A stretch of DNA of 64,000 nt, taken from Lederbergia citrisecunda (GTDB lineage Bacteria > Bacillota > Bacilli > Bacillales > Bacillaceae_C). Below the pieces are notes generated by a model, which worked only from the letters and a program-made list of their open reading frames with translations, did no database searches and was not told the DNA's origin. Both the position numbers and the translations under genes were made by a program. The stretch lies in NCBI RefSeq assembly GCF_018343695.1, contig NZ_JAGYPJ010000001.1, forward strand, positions 4,157,631-4,221,630, read 5' to 3'. Position 1 is the first letter of the stretch. Each line of letters opens with the position of its first letter. Shown here in pieces: positions 53,556 through 61,600 of the stretch.

Positions 53556-54302
53556 ATGATCGTCGTTGATCAAGTATCAAAACAATTTAAAGATAAAAAA
53601 CAAGTAGTGAAAGCCATTGATTATTTATCGCTTCGTATTAAAGAAGGGCATGTTGTAGGGCTGATTGGTGAAAATGGAGCAGGAAAAACGACTCTGCTTC
53701 GCATGCTCTGTACGCTGATAGAGCCTGACGAAGGAACCATCACATTGGATGGAGAAAACTTATATGAGAATAAGGAAAAAGTGAGATCTAGACTGGGGGT
53801 ATTGTTTGGATCAGAAACGGGTCTTTACAATCGATTGACTGCTCGTGAGAATTTAGAGTATTTCGGTAGTCTATATGGGATGTCTCCTCATGATATTAAA
53901 AACCAAATTGAGATGTTGGCGAAACGATTTGGCATGCGTAAATATTTGGACCGAAAAGTTGAAGGATTTTCTAAAGGGATGAGACAAAAGGTTGCGATAG
54001 CACGTACGCTTATCCACGATCCGGACATTGTTCTTTTCGATGAACCGACAACTGGCCTTGATATAACTTCATCCAATATTTTTAGAGAATTTATATATGA
54101 ATATAAAAGTGAGGGGAAGACGATTGTGTTTTCAACTCATATTATGGATGAAATTGCTCAGCTGTGCGAGGACGTGATTATGATGCATAAAGGGCAGATG
54201 GTTTATGAAGGAAGTCTTGACGACCTATATGCTCAGGAAAACAGCAGGGATTTGAATTATTTATTTACTTCAAAAGTAGTAAGAGGTGATTTATATGTTT
54301 AA
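53556..54302 (+). CDS. natA: Sodium-export ABC transporter ATP-binding protein (NatA-like)
   Basis: The 248-residue ATPase has Walker A GENGAGKTT, signature FSKGMRQKV, Walker B IVLFDEPTTGLD and a switch His in FSTHIMDE. It matches NatA, the ATPase of a Na+ extrusion pump in Bacillus. GAAGGAGAGG precedes the start. The stop overlaps natB by 8 bp. Confidence 0.9.
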   Translation: MIVVDQVSKQFKDKKQVVKAIDYLSLRIKEGHVVGLIGENGAGKTTLLRMLCTLIEPDEGTITLDGENLYENKEKVRSRLGVLFGSETGLYNRLTARENLEYFGSLYGMSPHDIKNQIEMLAKRFGMRKYLDRKVEGFSKGMRQKVAIARTLIHDPDIVLFDEPTTGLDITSSNIFREFIYEYKSEGKTIVFSTHIMDEIAQLCEDVIMMHKGQMVYEGSLDDLYAQENSRDLNYLFTSKVVRGDLYV

Positions 54303-55458
54303 AACTATTTTTCTTAAAGAAATGAAAGATGTGCTACGGGATAAACGCAGTATTACCTTACTTATTATTTTCCCTTTACTGATGATGGCAGGACTTACAT
54401 TTTTTTATGATAAAATTCTTACATCCAATCACGATGAGGATTTTATTATGGCTGTTGATGAAGGATTAGATTCTGAATTGATTACACAGTTAGAAAAGTA
54501 TATGCCAACTTTGACGATAGAGAAATCACAAGATGTGCAAAAAGCAATTGAGGAAAAAGAGGTTCAGATTGGGATTCAGCTTGATAAGGATTGGAAACAA
54601 AGGTTAGAAGACCAGGAAGCAATTTCAGTAAACATTATTTTTGATCCAGGTAGCCAAGATTCTTCCAACGCCTCAAATATTGTGATGGCAGGACTTAACC
54701 AATGGCAGCAAGAAGCTGTTCAACTGAGGTTAGCAGGTCAAAATATTGATAGCAGTGTTCTAGAAGTTTTTCAAATTGAAACAAAAACGACCAAAGATGA
54801 AGATAACGCAATTGCATCTTTTATGCTGGCAATTTTGATCCCATTACTGATCCCGATGGCGATTGCCAATGGATCTTACCCATCGGCAACCGAGCTGTTT
54901 GCAGGTGAAAAGGAAAAGAAAACGATTGAAGCATTGCTCATTACACCTGTTAAACCTATCAAAATATTATTGGCAAAATGGATGACGATTTCATTACTCG
55001 GAATATTCACTGGTGTACTATGTATAGCCTTACTAAGTCTATTTGTCAATTTTACAACAGAACTCAAAAAAGGAATGGCAGTCATCGCCAACCCTGTTCC
55101 ATTTGTCATCATGAGTATTGTCTTAATCGTGTTGTTTGCCATTTTCTTTGCTGAAATTGAAATGATTTTAAGCATGATGGCGAACTCAGTAAAGGAAGCA
55201 GGTCATTATATGACACCTGTAATAGGGATGATTACACTTCCAATGCTGTTTATGTTTTTTGCAGGTGAAGCATTAAGCCTTCCACTTTATGCTGTTCCAT
55301 TTATGAATTTGTTCATATTTGTTCGTGATGCGTTTAGTGGGCAGTTAACTGTCGGCGCATTTGGACTTGCGGCAGGAAGCTACGCTTTGTTAATTATTAT
55401 CTTATTCCCTATTGCAGCAAAGCTTTTTAGCAATCATCGTTTAATGTTAGGAAAATAA
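54295..55458 (+). CDS. natB: Sodium-export ABC transporter permease (NatB-like)
   Basis: The 387-residue ABC-2 type permease has one N-terminal segment (about 20-40), an outer loop of about 140 residues, then five segments in the C-terminal half with NGSYPSATELFAGEKEKKTIEALLITP in parts. Length and layout match NatB. ATG 54295 has GAGGTGA 5 nt upstream. The 8-bp overlap with natA shows translational coupling. Confidence 0.9.
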   Translation: MFKTIFLKEMKDVLRDKRSITLLIIFPLLMMAGLTFFYDKILTSNHDEDFIMAVDEGLDSELITQLEKYMPTLTIEKSQDVQKAIEEKEVQIGIQLDKDWKQRLEDQEAISVNIIFDPGSQDSSNASNIVMAGLNQWQQEAVQLRLAGQNIDSSVLEVFQIETKTTKDEDNAIASFMLAILIPLLIPMAIANGSYPSATELFAGEKEKKTIEALLITPVKPIKILLAKWMTISLLGIFTGVLCIALLSLFVNFTTELKKGMAVIANPVPFVIMSIVLIVLFAIFFAEIEMILSMMANSVKEAGHYMTPVIGMITLPMLFMFFAGEALSLPLYAVPFMNLFIFVRDAFSGQLTVGAFGLAAGSYALLIIILFPIAAKLFSNHRLMLGK

Positions 55459-55516
55459 TGATTGACATTACAGAAGATTTTTATTATTATCATAAACAAT
55501 CAAATACATTTTTAGG

Positions 55517-55775
55517 CAATGAGGAAGAAGAGTAGCTTGTGTGACGCTAAAGAGAGCCGGTGGTTGGTGCAAATCGGTGTGATTCATGCAGGTGAATGGG
55601 CTTCTGAGCTTCCAAACCGAACCGTATTTAATTGGTGTAGGCTTTGGCGAAAATCCCGTCGATATAAGGGAACACGCATAAATGCATTTAGGCATTGTGC
55701 GGAAGAGAGCTAATTTTTGGCTAAATAAAGGTGGCACCACGGTCCTTCGTCCTTTGGATGAGGGGCCTTTTTGCG
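55517..55775 (+). promoter_or_regulatory. T-box riboswitch 1, specifier UGG (Trp)
   Basis: AGAGAGCCGGTGGTTGGTGC (stem I), the specifier loop GTGAATGGGCTTCTGAGC with TGG at 55597-55599, and the T-box core AAAGGTGGCACCACGG at 55727-55742 are all present. TGGC in the bulge fits the GCCA end expected for tRNA-Trp. A terminator hairpin (GGTCCTTCGTCC / GGATGAGGGGCC, then T5) follows at 55741-55772. Uncharged tRNA-Trp would favour read-through. Confidence 0.9.
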
Positions 55776-55795
55776 TTCAATTAAATAATTTAAAG

Positions 55796-56075
55796 CGTTG
55801 AGCAAGAGTAGTATGTGTAAGTGAATCGTTACAGAGAGCCGGTGTTGGTGTGAATCCGGTACGAAAACTTATACGGAATGGACTTGTGAGTGATTTCCTG
55901 AATATGAGTAGGGAAATTCGGTTTTCCGCCGTTATATGGATAGGGCATCGGAGGTGATCTCCCGTGCTTGAAAGAGATGGGGATTGTAGCAGGAAATCTC
56001 CAATACGAGGTGGCACCGCGGTTATATCGCCCTCAGATGGACACTAATTTGTGTTTGTCTGGGGGCTTTTTGTAT
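55796..56075 (+). promoter_or_regulatory. T-box riboswitch 2, specifier UGG (Trp), in tandem
   Basis: A second complete T-box follows the first by about 20 bp. Stem I starts ACAGAGAGCCGGTG; the specifier context GGAATGGACTTGTGAG has TGG at 55879-55881. The core GAGGTGGCACCGCGG is at 56007-56021, and the terminator (GCCCTCAGATGGACA / TTGTCTGGGGGC, then T5) is at 56029-56072. Both switches read the same amino acid, giving two serial checks on trpE. Confidence 0.92.
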
Positions 56076-56104
56076 TCCGAAAATATTAGGAAGGGGAAAA
56101 GAAA

Positions 56105-57490
56105 ATGCAAACAAAAGAAGTCAACTTTAAAATGAGAAAAATGAATGGGGATGTATTAACACCAATTAATATTTTCTTACGACTCGAAGGAACGAAAAAG
56201 TTTTTATTGGAAAGTTCACTAAAGCATAGTGAACAAGGGCGCTATTCGTTTATTGGTGTGAATCCTGTAATGGAAATAATCGGGAACGGAAACGAGGCAT
56301 TGGTCGTTTCATCAACGGAAACGAAGAAGCAAATAGGATTGCCACTTGATATTATTCAGAAAACACTGCCGAAACTAGATTTAGAACTTCCCTTTCCTTT
56401 TTATGGCGGGGCAGTAGGGTATGTTGGCTACGATGCAATTCGGCAGTATGTTGATGTTGGCGATGTGTTGAATGATGAAATAAATATGCCGGACATTCAT
56501 TTTATGGTGTATGAGGATGCCATTGTCTATGATCACTTGGCTCAGTCCATCTATATTCTTGCGATTGATTTACATGGAAATCGTACGGAGGAAGAATTAG
56601 AACAGCGCATCAATGAAATAGAGACGCAAATTTCCCGGAAAGAACAAGATGAATCATTAACTGATTGTAAGATTGAATTCACTCCTCAACTAGAAAAAGA
56701 AGAATTCATCCGCAAGGTAGAGGCTGCACAAGAGTTTATTAAAAAAGGCGAAATAGAGCAAGTCGTTTTGTCGCAAAGAATGATTGGGAAGGTAGGGGCA
56801 GACCCATTTCATTTCTACCGAGTATTGAGAAATTCGAATCCTTCACCTTATATGTTTTACGTTGATTTTGACGAATACGTCGTTTTAGGCGCATCTCCTG
56901 AAAGCTTTATTAAAACGAGTGGACGAATCGTTTCAACCAATCCGATTGCCGGTACAAGAAGGCGTGGAGAAACTCAAGCTGAAGACCTTGCATTAGAAGC
57001 AGAACTTTTAGCCGATGAAAAAGAATTGTCCGAACATCGAATGCTTGTAGATTTAAGTTGCGAGGATCTAAGCCAAATATGTTTAGATGATACAATCAAC
57101 ATTAAACGACATATGAAAATAGAACGTTATCGACATGTTATGCATATTGTTTCTGAAATGGAAGGGGCGTTGGCAGAAGGAAAAACCGGTATCGACGCAC
57201 TGATTTCCTGCCTTCCTGCAGGTACTGTGTCCGGTGCTCCAAAACCTCGGGCCATGCAAATCATCAATGATCTTGAAGAAGTGAAACGTGGCGTATATGC
57301 AGGTGCAATTGGCTACATTAATGCAAATGGTGATGTTGATTTTGCCATTGCAATTCGTTCTCTCGTAATCAAAGATCAACATGCCTATTTGCAGGCTGGT
57401 GCTGGTATCGTTGCTGAGTCCATCCCTAAGTATGAATATATGGAGACAATCAATAAGGCAAGAGCGCTTCTCAGTCCGAAGCCGTATTAA
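56105..57490 (+). CDS. trpE: Anthranilate synthase component I
   Basis: The 461-residue chorismate-utilising enzyme makes anthranilate with a glutaminase partner. The Trp feedback motif LLES (34-37) with GRYSF is present, which PabB-type enzymes use differently. Catalytic motifs PIAGTRRRG (the Ala form typical of TrpE rather than the Lys of PabB), EHRMLVDL and AGAGIVAESIP are intact. Two Trp T-boxes directly upstream support the call. No trpG/D/C/F/B/A gene follows; a terminator does. GGAAGGGG is the ribosome site. Confidence 0.92.
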   Translation: MQTKEVNFKMRKMNGDVLTPINIFLRLEGTKKFLLESSLKHSEQGRYSFIGVNPVMEIIGNGNEALVVSSTETKKQIGLPLDIIQKTLPKLDLELPFPFYGGAVGYVGYDAIRQYVDVGDVLNDEINMPDIHFMVYEDAIVYDHLAQSIYILAIDLHGNRTEEELEQRINEIETQISRKEQDESLTDCKIEFTPQLEKEEFIRKVEAAQEFIKKGEIEQVVLSQRMIGKVGADPFHFYRVLRNSNPSPYMFYVDFDEYVVLGASPESFIKTSGRIVSTNPIAGTRRRGETQAEDLALEAELLADEKELSEHRMLVDLSCEDLSQICLDDTINIKRHMKIERYRHVMHIVSEMEGALAEGKTGIDALISCLPAGTVSGAPKPRAMQIINDLEEVKRGVYAGAIGYINANGDVDFAIAIRSLVIKDQHAYLQAGAGIVAESIPKYEYMETINKARALLSPKPY

Positions 57491-57497
57491 ACAAGGG

Positions 57498-57536
57498 AAC
57501 CCACTATCCAGTAAAATGGATAATGGGTTTTCCTTT
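57498..57536 (+). terminator. Intrinsic terminator of trpE
   Basis: The stem AACCCACTATCC / GGATAATGGGTT with an 8-nt loop is followed by TTTTCCTTTC, 8 bp after the stop, making trpE monocistronic. Confidence 0.88.
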
Positions 57537-57564
57537 CTTATCGTTTACCAGGAAGAAATAGTTT

Positions 57565-57712
57565 ACGTCTAGCTCTAGCGCCTAGCAAACTTTAGGTGCT
57601 TTCCTACGATATGTCAACATCGGCTCGCCTTTTAGGCTCACCGTGTTTCCTTTATCTCGTCAGAACCATAAAAAGTTTTTACGTCGCTGAACAGGCGCTT
57701 GCGCTTTTGTTC
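57565..57712 (-). repeat. Dispersed element A, hairpin-less copy abutting the POT transporter stop
   Basis: On the minus strand the stop TAA is followed by GAAC and AAAAGCGCAAGCGCC. GATAAAGGAAACACG, TGTTGACATATCGTAGG and GCTAGGCGCTAGAGCT at the far end are kept. Both internal hairpins are absent, as in the ppaC copy. Confidence 0.78.
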
Positions 57713-59206
57713 TTACCGTGTCCCTTTCATGTAAGTCGAAATTTTTGGGGACATCGCAAACAAAATAAGTCCTAGTAGAATAGAAATAACGCCAATGGCA
57801 CCGAAGTAGATGATTTCTGTTTCGGGCTTGTACAGCTTTACAAGTTGGGCATTTATTGCTTGTGCGGATGCATTGGATAAAAACCATAGACTCATCGTCT
57901 GTGCTGAAAAAGCAGCAGGCGCCAACTTCGTTGTGGCGGAGAGTCCAACAGGTGATAGCAATAATTCACCAATTACTACGAGAAAGAAGCTGAGTACAAG
58001 CCACATAGGGTTAACAAGACTTTCAACTCCGTTGATATAGGCAGGAGCAATCATCACGATAAAAGAAAGTCCTGCAAAAATGAGGCCAATTGAGAATTTC
58101 ATTGGAGTCGATGGCTGACGGTTGCCTAGTTTCACCCACATCCATGCAAATATTGGTGCGAAAATAACGATAAATAATGGATTTAGCGATTGAAACCATG
58201 ATGATTCCAATTTCATTCCTGCAAAATTCAATTGAGTCCGTTGGTCTGCGTATTGAGCTAAAATAATAGATCCTTGTTCTTCTATGGCCCAGAACATAAT
58301 TGCAGCAATAAACAAAGGGATGTATGCAATCAGATTAGATCGTTCATCAGCCGTTGTTTTTTTACTACGAAACATCATAATAAAATAAACAGCCGGTATT
58401 AAAATTCCAAAGATACTTATGAGCATTGTGAACCGGTCAATTGTTAACATTCCGGTATAAATGGAAATAGCTCCAATTATTATGATGACTACTATGCTTA
58501 TACCAAATCTAAAAAAAATTTTTCTCTTTTCATCATCAGAAAGTGGGTTTGGCACTTGTGACCCCGCAAGCCCCAAATATTTCTTTCTAGTTGCAAGAAA
58601 AATAACTAATCCGATAAACATACCGATTGCTGCAACTCCAAAGCCAAGGTGAAAATTGTATTTTTGTCCAAGAGTCCCAACAATAAGTGGAGCAATCAAC
58701 GCACCTAAATTAATCCCCATAACGAAAATACTGAAGCCTGCATCACGACGATTATCATCTTTACTGTATAAATCACCGACAACACTTGAGACATTAGGTT
58801 TTAAAAGGCCAGTTCCAATTACAATCAAGGCCATGGATAAAAACAATGCCGCGATTCCACCTGGAAAGGACAATGCAATATGGCCGAACATTATTAAGAT
58901 CCCACCAAAGAAGACGGTTCTTTTTGTACCTAATAGTCGATCCGCTATCCAACCACCGATGATACCGGACATATAGACGAGGGATCCGTATATTGCCATG
59001 ATGGAAGCGGCCGTCGTTTGGTTCATGCCTAGTCCGCCTTCGGAAATGGCGTAGTACATATAATAAATTAGGATGGCCCTCATTCCATAATAAGAAAAAC
59101 GTTCCCAAAACTCCGTGAAGAATAAGGTGAATAACCCTTTAGGGTGACCGAAAAATCCTTTCTGTGGCACACTTTCAGCGATTTCTTGATTATTATTATG
59201 GTCCAT
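57713..59206 (-). CDS. POT/PTR2-family di- and tripeptide:proton symporter
   Basis: The 497-residue carrier has 14 predicted membrane segments. The proton-coupling ExxERFxYYG motif is seen as EFWERFSYYGMRA, followed by GGWIADRLLGTKRTVF. FFVLFI-type later motifs and a GLL-P segment (GTGLLKPNVSSVVGDLY) fit DtpT-like bacterial peptide transporters. AAAGGGG precedes the ATG. It is monocistronic and its 3' end runs straight into element A. Confidence 0.93.
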   Translation of the reverse strand: MDHNNNQEIAESVPQKGFFGHPKGLFTLFFTEFWERFSYYGMRAILIYYMYYAISEGGLGMNQTTAASIMAIYGSLVYMSGIIGGWIADRLLGTKRTVFFGGILIMFGHIALSFPGGIAALFLSMALIVIGTGLLKPNVSSVVGDLYSKDDNRRDAGFSIFVMGINLGALIAPLIVGTLGQKYNFHLGFGVAAIGMFIGLVIFLATRKKYLGLAGSQVPNPLSDDEKRKIFFRFGISIVVIIIIGAISIYTGMLTIDRFTMLISIFGILIPAVYFIMMFRSKKTTADERSNLIAYIPLFIAAIMFWAIEEQGSIILAQYADQRTQLNFAGMKLESSWFQSLNPLFIVIFAPIFAWMWVKLGNRQPSTPMKFSIGLIFAGLSFIVMIAPAYINGVESLVNPMWLVLSFFLVVIGELLLSPVGLSATTKLAPAAFSAQTMSLWFLSNASAQAINAQLVKLYKPETEIIYFGAIGVISILLGLILFAMSPKISTYMKGTR

Positions 59207-59317
59207 TAGATTTTCCCCTTTAATTTTTTACTTAGTTATTCTTTTCCACCTTTTTTAAAGTAAAAAACATAAGAATAGGTATAATATTAGGGTTTTCCTT
59301 TCCAGTGGAAGTAGCTT

Positions 59318-59347
59318 TTGATGAGCAAGGAGCTTTCGCTTTTCTTA
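59318..59347 (-). repeat. Fragment of dispersed element A
   Basis: About 30 bp matching the element start (on the minus strand AAAAGCGAAAGCTCCTTGCTC) lie in the 5' region of the POT gene with no adjacent gene end. The remaining DNA from 59207 to 59517 shows no gene. Confidence 0.5.
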
Positions 59348-59517
59348 GTGTTTCCACTTTATTCATAAAGATTCTTCGAACGACCGTATATTGTTTTTTA
59401 AATCTGACTATCCTGATATTATGAAAATTTTTTCCATTAGTTAATTGACATGACAAATTCTCTCGTGCTACCATATGAACATTCGGAACAATCAATAATT
59501 AGAAAGGGAGGCTGATC

Positions 59518-59586
59518 ATGATGAAAAAGTTAATTGTAAACAAACAACAAATGAATATGAATTCAGCCTGCCGTTTAATAGCATGA
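59518..59586 (+). CDS. 22-residue leader peptide of the bmrCD attenuator (BmrB-like position)
   Basis: A short frame starts at ATG 59518, 6 nt after a strong AAAGGGAGG, and encodes MMKKLIVNKQQMNMNSACRL plus IA. Such a strong site for so short a peptide suggests translation matters rather than the product. In Bacillus subtilis bmrCD is preceded by the leader bmrB, whose stalled translation by antibiotics prevents termination. The sequence is shorter than BmrB but lies in the same place, followed 20 bp later by a terminator. Confidence 0.75.
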   Translation: MMKKLIVNKQQMNMNSACRLIA

Positions 59587-59605
59587 TTTGACTTAAGATT
59601 TGAGC

Positions 59606-59640
59606 AAAGACGCGGGCTGTAAAATACCCGTGTCTTTTTT
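59606..59640 (+). terminator. Leader terminator 1 upstream of bmrC
   Basis: The 11-bp stem AAAGACGCGGG / CCCGTGTCTTT (one G-U pair) is followed by a T run. Its 5' arm GCGGGCT (59612-59618) can instead pair with AGCCTGC at 59565-59571 within the leader frame, a plausible antiterminator. Confidence 0.85.
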
Positions 59641-59645
59641 ATGTG

Positions 59646-59687
59646 AGCATAGCTGCGCATATTTATAGGCGCACTATGCTTTTTTTC
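59646..59687 (+). terminator. Leader terminator 2 upstream of bmrC
   Basis: The stem AGCATAG-(C)-TGCGC / GCGCA-CTATGCT is perfect apart from one bulge and is followed by T6. It lies 5 bp after terminator 1, so transcription into bmrC must pass two terminators. Confidence 0.85.
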
Positions 59688-59751
59688 GTTTTCTTTGGGG
59701 AACAAGTGTTTTTACACTTTTTATATAAAAAAATTCGGGGAGGAAAAACAA

Positions 59752-59802
59752 ATGTTGATTTTTATTTTATTGATGAAGACAGTGGAGCTGGAGAGTGGGT
59801 AG
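59752..59802 (+). CDS. Possible second short upstream frame (16 codons) before bmrC
   Basis: ATG 59752 is preceded by GGGGAGG at 8 nt and encodes MLIFILLMKTVELESG. It lies between the second terminator and bmrC and could couple translation or be fortuitous. A longer overlapping frame in this region lacks a ribosome site. Confidence 0.4.
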   Translation: MLIFILLMKTVELESG

Positions 59803-59842
59803 CTTTCACTTGGATGGTTGGCAAAAAAGGGGGGTATAAAAA

Positions 59843-61600
59843 ATGTTTAGCGTATTAACAAAATTAGGTTGGTTTTTTAAACAGCATTGGAAGCGTTATA
59901 CGATAGCGCTTGTATTGCTTGGTTTTGCAAATTTATTTGAAGTGATTCCACCAATGATTTTAGGTTCCGCCATCGATAATATCTTTCTCGGATCTCTAAC
60001 ATTCAAGACGTTATTAATGTATATAGCGATATTAGGTGGTGGAGCATTAATAAACTATGCCATTACGTATGTTTGGCAGCATCAATTATTCGGCGGTGCT
60101 TTCATTGTGGAGAAAATGCTCCGCTCCCGCTTCATGAATCACTTATTAAAAATGACTCCAACATTTTTTGAAAAAAATAGAACCGGGGATTTAATGGCAA
60201 GAGGTACAAATGATTTGCGAGCGATTTCCTTAACAGCAGGTTTTGGAATATTGACATTATTTGACTCTACCATGTATATGATCACGATATTACTAACAAT
60301 GGGATTCCTTGTTTCTTGGAAACTTACATTTGCGGCTGTTTTACCCTTACCTATTCTTGCATGGGTTATTACAGTCCTAGGTAATAAAATCCATAAGCGA
60401 TTCACGGCTGCACAAGATGCTTTTGGGGATATGAATGATCGTGTCCTTGAATCTGTTTCAGGTGTAAGGGTCACCCGTGCTTACGTTCAAGAAAAAGCGA
60501 GTGAAGCTGATTTTCAAAATATGACAGAAGATGTTTACCAAAAAAATATACATGTAGAAAGAATAGATGCCCTATTTAATCCGGCAACAAAAATAATTAC
60601 AGGGATTAGCTATATCATCGGTCTTTCTTACGGAACATATTTAGTATTTCACCAAGAAATATCATTAGGTCTCTTAGTTTCTTTCAATGTTTACTTAGGG
60701 ATGCTCACTTGGCCAATGTTTGCCATTGGTGAATTGATAAATATAATGCAGCGAGGAAATGCATCACTCGACCGTGTTCAAGAGACATTGAACTACGAGG
60801 AAGATGTAAAAGACCCAGCCGCTCCAAAATTGATAGAGCAACCGGAAAATATTCACCTCTCAAAGGTCACATTCCGTTATCCATCTTCTAAAATTGATAA
60901 TTTGGCTAACTTGAATGTTCATATTAAACGTGGGTCTACTATTGGGGTTGTCGGAAAAACTGGAAGTGGAAAGACAACATTTATTAAACAGTTTTTACGC
61001 GAGTATCCTTTAGGCGACGGGGATATCTACATTTCAGATGTAAGTATGAAAGAGCAGTCGAAAGAACAGGTTCGTCGTTGGATCGGTTATGTTCCGCAGG
61101 ATCATGTTTTGTTTTCGAGAAGTGTAAGGGAGAATATCCTCTTCGGTGATGATCAAGCAACAGAAGCGGATCTTAAAAAAGCGATTTACCTTGCTTATTT
61201 TGAAAAGGATTTAGAAATGCTGCCAGAAGGCTTGGAAACCCTTGTCGGAGAAAAAGGAGTAGCCCTTTCTGGAGGACAAAAGCAAAGAATTTCAATTGCG
61301 CGTGCGCTAATTAAAAATCCAGAATTTTTAATACTAGATGACTCTTTATCTGCAGTAGATGCCAAGACAGAGTCTCGGATTATTAGAAATATTCGCGAGG
61401 AGCGAAGCGGGAAAACAACCATTATTACAACACATCGTCTATCTGCGGTCGAACATGCTGACTGGATTATTGTCTTTGATGATGGAAAAATCGTTGAGGA
61501 AGGAACACATGAAGATCTGTTGCAAGCAGATGGATGGTATAAAGAACAATTTGACAGGCAACAGGTTGAAGACTCGCTTCTACAGGAGGTGAATGCATAA
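59843..61600 (+). CDS. bmrC: Heterodimeric multidrug ABC exporter subunit BmrC-like
   Basis: The 585-residue half-transporter has six membrane segments (about 15-290) and a nucleotide-binding domain with Walker A GKTGSGKTT, signature ALSGGQKQRIS and Walker B EFLILDDSLSAVD. The residue after Walker B is Asp instead of the catalytic Glu, the degenerate ATP site known for BmrC/YheI. It pairs with BmrD to export drugs. GGGGGG precedes the start by 8 nt. It overlaps bmrD at the stop-start junction. Confidence 0.9.
   Translation: MFSVLTKLGWFFKQHWKRYTIALVLLGFANLFEVIPPMILGSAIDNIFLGSLTFKTLLMYIAILGGGALINYAITYVWQHQLFGGAFIVEKMLRSRFMNHLLKMTPTFFEKNRTGDLMARGTNDLRAISLTAGFGILTLFDSTMYMITILLTMGFLVSWKLTFAAVLPLPILAWVITVLGNKIHKRFTAAQDAFGDMNDRVLESVSGVRVTRAYVQEKASEADFQNMTEDVYQKNIHVERIDALFNPATKIITGISYIIGLSYGTYLVFHQEISLGLLVSFNVYLGMLTWPMFAIGELINIMQRGNASLDRVQETLNYEEDVKDPAAPKLIEQPENIHLSKVTFRYPSSKIDNLANLNVHIKRGSTIGVVGKTGSGKTTFIKQFLREYPLGDGDIYISDVSMKEQSKEQVRRWIGYVPQDHVLFSRSVRENILFGDDQATEADLKKAIYLAYFEKDLEMLPEGLETLVGEKGVALSGGQKQRISIARALIKNPEFLILDDSLSAVDAKTESRIIRNIREERSGKTTIITTHRLSAVEHADWIIVFDDGKIVEEGTHEDLLQADGWYKEQFDRQQVEDSLLQEVNA

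Noticed and set aside
55519..55713. 64-codon plus-strand frame
   Set aside because: It coincides with T-box 1, whose structure explains the sequence.
56105..57490. PabB (aminodeoxychorismate synthase) instead of TrpE
   Set aside because: The PIAGT motif, the LLES feedback site and two Trp T-boxes favour TrpE.
59643..59858. 71-codon plus-strand frame
   Set aside because: It starts inside leader terminator 2 and has no ribosome site; the shorter frame at 59752 has one.
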